52,280 nt of DNA from Fibrobacter succinogenes (lineage in GTDB: Bacteria; Fibrobacterota; Fibrobacteria; Fibrobacterales; Fibrobacteraceae), in contig NZ_CACZDK010000025.1 of NCBI RefSeq assembly GCF_902779965.1, forward strand, positions 1-52,280, in the 5' to 3' direction. This document shows, one piece after another, positions 47,429 to 52,280 of the stretch; position 1 is the stretch's first letter, and every line of letters begins with the position of its first letter. Both the position numbers and the translations under genes were made by a program. The notes beneath the pieces were generated by a model. That model searched no databases. It worked only from the letters and a program-made list of their open reading frames with translations, and was not told the origin of the DNA.

Positions 47429-49636
47429 ATGAAGAATTTGGCAAAAGTTATGTTTGGCGTTGCTGCTGTCGCTGCAGTGACGGCTTCTGCTGGGCAGTAT
47501 CCGTTCCCGCAGAACATGAAACATCCGCACGGCACGATCATTGAATATGCCGATACGGACATGATTAAGGAACATTATAAGCTGTGGAAGCAGGCCTGGT
47601 ACCAGGCAAGCAATGGTTGGGTGCTCGCTCCGGAAGGAACTTGCTCTACCGTTTCTGAAGCTATTGCTTACGGTATGTTGATTTCCGTCTACATGGACGA
47701 TCAGGATGTGTTCAAGAATCTTTATAAGACTTGGACGGGCAATTCTGTTAATGGTGGCGGTATGAACTGGCGTATCGGTTGCAGCGGTGGTACTGGTACC
47801 GCATCTGACGCTGACTTCGACGCCGCTCTCGCTCTCGTGATGGCTTCCAAGCAGTGGAATGACGATTCTTACCTCACTGCTGGTAAAAATCTCATTTCTT
47901 GGATTGCTTCCAACGATATCGCAAGCAACAAGATTAAGCCGGGTAACCAGTGGAATGATGGTTTCAACCCGAGTTATGCAACGACTGCCAACTTCAAGCT
48001 TTTCCAGGATGTTGCCGGTGGTTCTTGGTCTAGTGTTATTTCTCAGGCCTATACCGATTTGAACGCTTGCCAGAATTCTAAGACCGGTCTTGTTCCGGAC
48101 TGGTGCGACTGGAATTCTCATGAACCGATTTTGACGTCCGCAGCCGTTTCTAACGATATCGGTTTCTACGATGACGCTGCCCGTACTCCGTGGCGTATGG
48201 CATGGGCTTACTATTGGTATGGTGATACCAAGGCTCAGGCTTTCAATAAGAAAGTGGTTGACTGGCTTATCCCGACAACCCGTACCGCAAGTGGTGTGAA
48301 CTCCGGTTATGCTTGGGTTAAAAGCCAAAAAACTTATGAGGCGGATGAATCCGATATTCGCAACTTCGTTTCTTCTACGTTCTCCGGTGGTCTCGGCCTT
48401 GCCGCATCTTCTGTAGATGGTGAACAGGCTCAGACTTATCTTGGTACGGTTTACAAGGTTCTCAAGGAAAAGAAGAGCTGCTCAAAAGCTCAGGGTTGCG
48501 GCGAAGGCTCTGTCGAAGGTGAAAAGTACTATCCGGCTACCTTGAACATGCTTTACCTCCTCCTCGTGACGGGTAACATGCCGAACCTCTATAACTTGAC
48601 TGGTTTTGATAAGTTCACACCGGATCCGTCCAAGGCTCCGTCTATCAAGGAAGGCGCTGGTGAACAGCAGGCGTTTGGCGATACGACTATTGGTGTTACT
48701 GGTCTCTGGAACTGGGGTGCATACCATGACAAACTCGGCATCGGTACCAAGATGATTCCGGATTCTGGTTCTTCTCCGCTTTACAAATTGGATGATGGTT
48801 CTATCATTGCCCGTGCTTCTATGAATATCGGCCCGGAACCGGAATGGACTCAGGCAAAGGCTGATGTTTGCAAGAACAGCCCGGCTCAGTGCGAGCTCAA
48901 GTATCCGTCTGCTGGTATCGCTGTTTCCTTCAAGAAGGACGAATGCAAGGAAGATGGTAGCTGCGGTGTTGACTTCAAGGCTCTTGGTATCAAGTATGTT
49001 CGCGTGACGGCTAAGACTTCTGGCCCGATCCGCATGGCAGTTCTCAATACCATCACGGATGAAAATGAAAAGAAAAAGGTTCCAAACGCTGGTGCCGGTT
49101 CTGAACCGGGTGTCTATGTTGACAATACCTCCGATTATGAGGCTGTTACTTATGACATGACTCCGTATGAATACGGCTTCAAGGGTTTGGGTGATGGCAA
49201 GGAAATCGCTATTCTTGATTGGGTTGACGGAAATGCTGCTCCGTTAGGCGAAGAGATTCTCACCTGCATCAAGGGCTTCAAGTGGGAAGTCAAGGATGCC
49301 AAGGGTGGCATTGGCGATATCTCTATCAAGGCTGTTGAATTCCTCGATGGAAGCAAGGCCGCTATTGATCCGGTCAAGCTCACGGGTATCGAAATCAAGG
49401 AACGCGTTGGCTTGTACAAGGTTTCTATGATCCCGAGCTTCAGTGTCCGCGCCAACGGCATGCAGCTCGAAATCAACGGTGCTAAGGCTGGTAGCGTGTT
49501 CGCTGTCTACGACATGCAGGGCAAGGCTATTGCCGGTGGTATGTTGATGAGCAGCAACTTGGCTGTTAACGTTCCGAATGCAGGTTCCTACATCGTTCGC
49601 GTTGGTTCCGAAATGAACCGCATCAACGTGAAGTAA
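47429..49636 (+). CDS. Secreted GH8 endoglucanase/xylanase with C-terminal beta domain and sorting-type tail
   Basis: A 735-residue enzyme. Signal peptide about 1-21. The GH8 barrel (about 22-400) has the general acid Glu77 in TVSEAIAYGM and the SDADFD block (Asp127, Asp129, Asp131) containing the catalytic base region. Residues about 410-640 form a beta-rich, cysteine-containing module I cannot assign. The C-terminus (SVFAVYDMQGKAIAG...GSYIVRVGSEMNRINVK) looks like a type IX secretion sorting tail and parallels FPm-1. It is probably an endo-beta-1,4-glucanase, although GH8 also holds xylanases. ATG 47429 follows AAAGGAATTC. It has no CBM6, so it is not a standard member of the hemicellulase set. 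Confidence 0.88.
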   Translation: MKNLAKVMFGVAAVAAVTASAGQYPFPQNMKHPHGTIIEYADTDMIKEHYKLWKQAWYQASNGWVLAPEGTCSTVSEAIAYGMLISVYMDDQDVFKNLYKTWTGNSVNGGGMNWRIGCSGGTGTASDADFDAALALVMASKQWNDDSYLTAGKNLISWIASNDIASNKIKPGNQWNDGFNPSYATTANFKLFQDVAGGSWSSVISQAYTDLNACQNSKTGLVPDWCDWNSHEPILTSAAVSNDIGFYDDAARTPWRMAWAYYWYGDTKAQAFNKKVVDWLIPTTRTASGVNSGYAWVKSQKTYEADESDIRNFVSSTFSGGLGLAASSVDGEQAQTYLGTVYKVLKEKKSCSKAQGCGEGSVEGEKYYPATLNMLYLLLVTGNMPNLYNLTGFDKFTPDPSKAPSIKEGAGEQQAFGDTTIGVTGLWNWGAYHDKLGIGTKMIPDSGSSPLYKLDDGSIIARASMNIGPEPEWTQAKADVCKNSPAQCELKYPSAGIAVSFKKDECKEDGSCGVDFKALGIKYVRVTAKTSGPIRMAVLNTITDENEKKKVPNAGAGSEPGVYVDNTSDYEAVTYDMTPYEYGFKGLGDGKEIAILDWVDGNAAPLGEEILTCIKGFKWEVKDAKGGIGDISIKAVEFLDGSKAAIDPVKLTGIEIKERVGLYKVSMIPSFSVRANGMQLEINGAKAGSVFAVYDMQGKAIAGGMLMSSNLAVNVPNAGSYIVRVGSEMNRINVK

Positions 49637-49664
49637 TTCCTTTACGAATTAAGAATTGCAAAAA

Positions 49665-49693
49665 AGCCGAGGCTCAACGCCCCGGCTTTTTTT
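49665..49693 (+). terminator. Rho-independent terminator of the GH8 gene
   Basis: AGCCG-a-GGC pairs with GCC-c-CGGCT (49665-49673 with 49679-49687), loop TCAAC, then TTTTTT. Confidence 0.85.
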
Positions 49694-49880
49694 ATGCTGT
49701 CACAAAATTAATTTGGGCAGACCATCCGAAGTCAAATTCGGATTTTGTCATTCCAAACATGTGTCCCGTGGCTAGCAGAAAAACAGTGTCGTTTGCATAG
49801 ACAAAGCTGGGGGTTACATAGGCCGAAAAGGATTTTTTTGTGAAATAAGTTTTATACGGGGGAAATACAATTTTAAGCAC

Positions 49881-49912
49881 AAAAAAATCGTCCCGGAAAA
49901 CCGAGACGATTT
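49881..49912 (-). terminator. Rho-independent terminator of the MFS transporter gene
   Basis: Stem around ATCGTC-c-CGG and CCG-a-GACGAT (49887-49896 with 49901-49910), loop AAAA. The A-run at 49881-49887 is the T-run on the minus strand. Confidence 0.8.
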
Positions 49913-49933
49913 GCTGTAAGTCGAGTATTTGAA

Positions 49934-51328
49934 TTACATCGATTCGAGCGCCTTGCCCTTGGTTTCGTGCACTAGTTTAGCGACGAATACAAAGCTTATT
50001 GCTGCGAAAGACGTGTAAATCAAATAGGTCGGGCCAATGCCGATACCGTGTTCGCCGACAAGAACTGGGAACGACCAGCTGACAAGGAAGTTTGCACCCC
50101 ACTGGGCGAGACCGCAAACAGAGATTGCCACGGCGCGAATACGGTTGTTGAACATTTCGCCAAGCATCACCCACATCACCGGACCCCATGTTGCAGCGAA
50201 GAAGGTCACGTAGAGGTTTGCTGCAACGAGTGCTACAATGCCGCTATTGGAGCCCAAATTACCGCTGGCGTCAGAACCGAACATAAAGCAGAGGGCGAGA
50301 GCGCCAAGTGTAACGGTCATGCCGGCAGAACCGATGAGCAAAAGCGGTTTACGACCAATCTTATCGATAAGGAGAATAGCGGCGATAGTCATGGTCAGGT
50401 TGATAGCACTAGAAATCATGCTGGTGAAGAACGCATCGCTTTCGCCAAAGCCAACACTCTGCCAAAGCATGGAACCGTAATAGAAGATGACGTTGATACC
50501 GACAAACTGCTGGAGAACTGCAAGACCAAGGCCCGCCCAAACGATTGGAGCGATGCGCTTTTTGCCAGCGACCTTTTCGAGAAGGTCAGAAAGCTTTGCC
50601 TGTTTTTTGTTCTTGAAGGAATCTTGGATTTCTTTAGCTTTTTCTTCAATGTTGGATCTCGAAAGAAGGGAAAGAACGCTTTTGGCTTCTTTCATTAAGC
50701 CCTTGCTTACGAGGTAGCGCGGGGATTCCGGGAGCTGCCAAGCGGCGATGCCGTAAATGAGTGCCGGAACGGCTTCGACCCAGAACATCACTTTCCATGC
50801 ATGGACTCCCATAATCAAGTTGCTTGCAGAACCTGAAATGCGGACGATGATGTAGTTCGAAAGCAAAGCTACGAAGATACCGATAACGATGGCGAACTGC
50901 TGCATGGAGCCGAGACGCCCACGCAAGTGTGCCGGAGAAGTTTCGGCAATGTAAATCGGAGCGATGATGGATGCCACGCCAATACCGACACCGCCAATGA
51001 CACGCCATGCGATAAAGTCGTAGATGGTGAACGGAAGGCCAGAACCGATTGCACTGACAAAGAAAAGAATGGACGCGGCAATCATACAACGCACACGTCC
51101 AAATTTATCGGCCAAGCGACCTGCAAAATAGGCACCGACGGCAGCGCCAATCAAAGCGAGAGAAACTGCAAGCCCAAGCTGCATGTCGTTGCAGTTGAAA
51201 TAGCCTTTAAGCGCCACATTGGCACCGTTGATAACAGATGAGTCAAAGCCGAACAGGAATCCACCGATGGCGGCGGATAGGGTCACCATAATGACGTGTC
51301 CGACGTTATAATTATTTTCTGTTGACAT
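49934..51328 (-). CDS. MFS sugar porter (sugar/H+ symporter family)
   Basis: A 464-residue transporter with about 12 hydrophobic segments. Sugar-porter signatures: GGFLFGFDSSVINGA in helix 1, GRLADKFGRVR, RVIGGVGIGVASIIAPIYIAETSPAHLRGRLG, the post-helix-6 motif PESPRYLVSKG, and GLAVLQQFVGINVIFYYG with the sugar-binding QQ pair. It resembles the XylE/AraE/GalP and glucose-porter group; the sugar cannot be named. Glucose is plausible in an organism that lives on cellulose. Start 51328 (AGAGGTAGGG upstream) is preferred over 51361. It is convergent with the GH8 gene and is the only transporter in the window. Confidence 0.92.
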   Translation of the reverse strand: MSTENNYNVGHVIMVTLSAAIGGFLFGFDSSVINGANVALKGYFNCNDMQLGLAVSLALIGAAVGAYFAGRLADKFGRVRCMIAASILFFVSAIGSGLPFTIYDFIAWRVIGGVGIGVASIIAPIYIAETSPAHLRGRLGSMQQFAIVIGIFVALLSNYIIVRISGSASNLIMGVHAWKVMFWVEAVPALIYGIAAWQLPESPRYLVSKGLMKEAKSVLSLLSRSNIEEKAKEIQDSFKNKKQAKLSDLLEKVAGKKRIAPIVWAGLGLAVLQQFVGINVIFYYGSMLWQSVGFGESDAFFTSMISSAINLTMTIAAILLIDKIGRKPLLLIGSAGMTVTLGALALCFMFGSDASGNLGSNSGIVALVAANLYVTFFAATWGPVMWVMLGEMFNNRIRAVAISVCGLAQWGANFLVSWSFPVLVGEHGIGIGPTYLIYTSFAAISFVFVAKLVHETKGKALESM

Positions 51329-51388
51329 GTCCCTACCTCTTTTTTTTAATTTGGTTGTCATTCAAGTTGCGTACAATATACAAAACGG

Positions 51389-51417
51389 CTTTTTGTAAAT
51401 TCAAGTTTTACAAAAAG
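51389..51417. promoter_or_regulatory. Perfect 11-bp inverted repeat upstream of the sugar porter gene
   Basis: CTTTTTGTAAA and TTTACAAAAAG separated by 7 nt, 61 nt upstream of the start codon. A candidate -10 (TATATT on the minus strand, 51380-51375) lies directly downstream, so a bound protein would cover the -35 region. A second short inverted repeat TCCAATATGGA sits at 51427-51437. Confidence 0.5.
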
Positions 51418-51740
51418 GCTCGATATTCCAATATGGACTAACGCTTTTGTTACATAAGTCGAAAGTTGTGCAACCACTGCTCCCGTCTTATCTGTAAATA
51501 GATATATATAATTTTCTTACAGTGTGAAAGTTTTTTGCAGAATTTGTGAATTTATTTTGGAGTGTGGGGCGAATTTTCGTATCTGTTGACGCTTGCTAAA
51601 TGGTGTTCCTTCGGAGTGCTTTTGCTAGGCTCGGAAATGGGCCTGTAAAGAAGCCCGCTTCACTCGCCTTACGCAAAAGTTTCTATTTTTACGCCCGAAA
51701 ATTTAACGCCTTGTGGTCGGTAGAAGTTCAAGCGGACACC

Positions 51741-51768
51741 CTGTCTACTTCCTACTGTCTACTATATC
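51741..51768 (+). repeat. Degenerate heptad tract T7
   Basis: Units CTGTCTA, CTTCCTA, CTGTCTA, CTATATC, ending just before the ribosome site of the ileS remnant. The 788-nt gap 51329-52116 otherwise holds the transporter promoter (to about 51440), about 300 nt in which I see nothing convincing, and the ileS remnant. Confidence 0.6.
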
Positions 51769-51777
51769 GAGGTAAAC

Positions 51778-51983
51778 ATGTTTCGTGAAGTAAAGAAAGA
51801 AGAAACGTTGCGCAAGCGCCAACTTCTTCGCCTCGGTCATGGGAGCCTGTAAACAGTCTCCCGCGACTACCACCTAAAGGTGGCCATGCCCACATAAGTG
51901 CTAAAGCACTAAGTGGTCAAAGGTCGGCTTGCGAAGTTGTCCCGCAAATCGAAGAGCGCGTGCTTTCCCTTTTGAATTCTTAG
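51778..51983 (+). pseudogene. 5' remnant of an ileS paralogue, split by a 131-bp insert
   Basis: ATG 51778 begins MFREVKKEET; after the insert the frame resumes as PQIEERVLSLLNS and stops at TAG 51981-51983. The intact ileS at 52117 begins MALFREVDKNETFPDIEERVLTLW. Joining 51809 to 51941 gives ACG TTC CCG CAA ATC, which restores T-F-P-Q-I in the IleS frame exactly. Differences from the intact gene are largely synonymous, pointing to an old functional paralogue rather than a recent duplication. GAGGT lies 5 nt upstream of the ATG, so it keeps a ribosome site. Read without removing the insert, it gives only a 24-residue peptide (51778-51852). Confidence 0.7.
51810..51940 (+). mobile_element. 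131-bp hairpin-rich insertion in the ileS remnant
   Basis: Bounded by CAACTTC (51820-51826) and GAAGTTG (51933-51939), which can pair. Inside are three hairpins, each with a TAAA loop: GGGAGcCTG/CAGtCTCCC (51841-51862), CCACC/GGTGG (51870-51883) and AGTGC/GCACT (51897-51910). The last is extended by CCAC/GTGG (51890-51893 with 51913-51916). It encodes no protein. It looks like a small palindromic mobile repeat or a folded RNA. Exact excision restores the coding frame, which supports insertion. Confidence 0.6.
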
Positions 51984-52000
51984 TCAGTTTTTTCTAAATT

Positions 52001-52074
52001 GGCGCTCTTTCAGAGCGCATTCAATGCGGCTCGGCCATGTCAAATCAATAAATTGCATTGCCGTGGCTCTCGCC
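52001..52074 (+). repeat. Second palindromic segment between direct repeats, upstream of ileS
   Basis: Flanked by the 12-nt direct repeats TTTTTCTAAATT (51989-52000 and 52075-52086). It starts GGCG and ends CGCC, and contains the perfect hairpin GCGCTCT-TTC-AGAGCGC (52002-52018). It may be a second small insertion with target duplication, or leader structure of ileS. Confidence 0.4.
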
Positions 52075-52116
52075 TTTTTCTAAATTTCCCGCGTAAATTT
52101 TATAGAGGTTATTATA

Positions 52117-52280
52117 ATGGCTTTGTTTCGCGAAGTAGATAAAAACGAGACGTTCCCTGATATTGAGGAACGAGTTCTTACCTTGTGGGATAAGGATGAA
52201 TCGTTCAAGAAGTCGCTGGACTCCCGTCCGGAAACTGAACCGTACACTTTCTACGATGGCCCTCCGTTTGCAACGGGCCT
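52117..52280 (+). CDS. ileS: Isoleucyl-tRNA synthetase, N-terminal part (3' end outside window)
   Basis: ATG 52117 with AGAGG 8 nt upstream. The visible 54 residues, MALFREVDKNETFPDIEERVLTLW, then KSLDSRPETEPYTFYDGPPFATGL, match the N-terminus of class I isoleucyl-tRNA synthetases. YTFYDGPPFATGLPHYGH is the usual entry to the HIGH-type active site, and the window ends within it. It charges tRNA-Ile in the cytoplasm and is essential. The leader (51984-52116) holds structured DNA but no recognisable T-box. Confidence 0.9.
   Translation, partial: MALFREVDKNETFPDIEERVLTLWDKDESFKKSLDSRPETEPYTFYDGPPFATG

Noticed and set aside
49692-49880. 62-codon minus-strand frame downstream of the GH8 gene
   Set aside because: It has no domain and no ribosome site, and lies between two convergent terminators.
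51427-51437. TCCAATATGGA before the sugar porter as a member of the TTGA-N7-TCCA regulon
   Set aside because: The TTGA half at the fixed spacing is missing in both orientations, so I count it only as a separate inverted repeat.
51600-51788. 62-codon plus-strand frame before the ileS remnant
   Set aside because: Low-complexity composition, runs through heptad tract T7, no ribosome site.
51810-51940. tRNA or tRNA-like gene in the ileS upstream insert
   Set aside because: It has three hairpins and pairing ends, but no acceptor-stem, T-arm or anticodon features, and all loops are TAAA.

Overview
The window looks like chromosomal DNA of a Fibrobacter, very probably F. succinogenes or a close relative. 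Thirteen secreted glycoside hydrolases and esterases share one architecture: a catalytic domain, usually a CBM6, and a short C-terminal module ending in a pattern like YxVFDMxGxxLG...GVYxxR...VxVK. I recognise this as the Fibrobacter-specific paralogous module FPm-1. Codon use is even across the window, and I found no tRNA, rRNA, CRISPR array or transposase.

Layout. (1) 1-560: the 3' end of a surface protein gene and a 43-residue peptide gene. (2) 704-33460: a hemicellulose-degradation island, almost all on the + strand: GH30_8 glucuronoxylanase, two tandem CE6 acetylxylan esterases with a 27-residue membrane microprotein overlapping the second, a CE1-type esterase on the - strand, GH43, a second CE1-type esterase, GH27, a right-handed beta-helix enzyme (GH141-like), a second GH43, GH2, GH95, GH5 and two tandem GH10 xylanases. 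Most are monocistronic with their own terminator. (3) 33694-47286: a signalling island with three hybrid histidine kinases, two response-regulator/HD-GYP proteins with a PAS-like C-terminus, an Hpt protein and an acyltransferase. No DNA-binding output domain is visible. (4) 47429-49636: a GH8 enzyme. (5) 49934-51328 (-): an MFS sugar porter. (6) 51329-52280: a broken 5' remnant of an ileS paralogue split by a hairpin-rich insert, then the start of an intact ileS.

How the genes work together: xylan backbone cleavage (GH10, GH30), deacetylation (CE6), release of hydroxycinnamoyl or other acyl groups (CE1), and removal of arabinose, xylose, galactose and fucose (GH43, GH27, GH2, GH95) together describe stripping of hemicellulose at the cell surface. 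No pentose catabolism gene lies in the island, and the only transporter is the distal MFS porter. This fits the known biology of F. succinogenes, which dissolves xylan but grows on cellulose-derived sugars.

The non-coding DNA holds the least expected signals. (a) An 18-nt box, TTGAY-N6-TCCAYNR-like with invariant TTGA-N7-TCCA spacing, occurs in either orientation 76-103 nt upstream of six hydrolase genes, with near matches at two more. It is a strong candidate operator for an undescribed hemicellulase regulon. (b) Seven intergenic tracts are built of degenerate 7-nt units, and two of them supply the stop codon of a flanking gene. (c) A GC-rich intergenic repeat occurs four times. (d) A 131-bp element with three TAAA-loop hairpins interrupts the ileS remnant; removing it exactly restores the reading frame.
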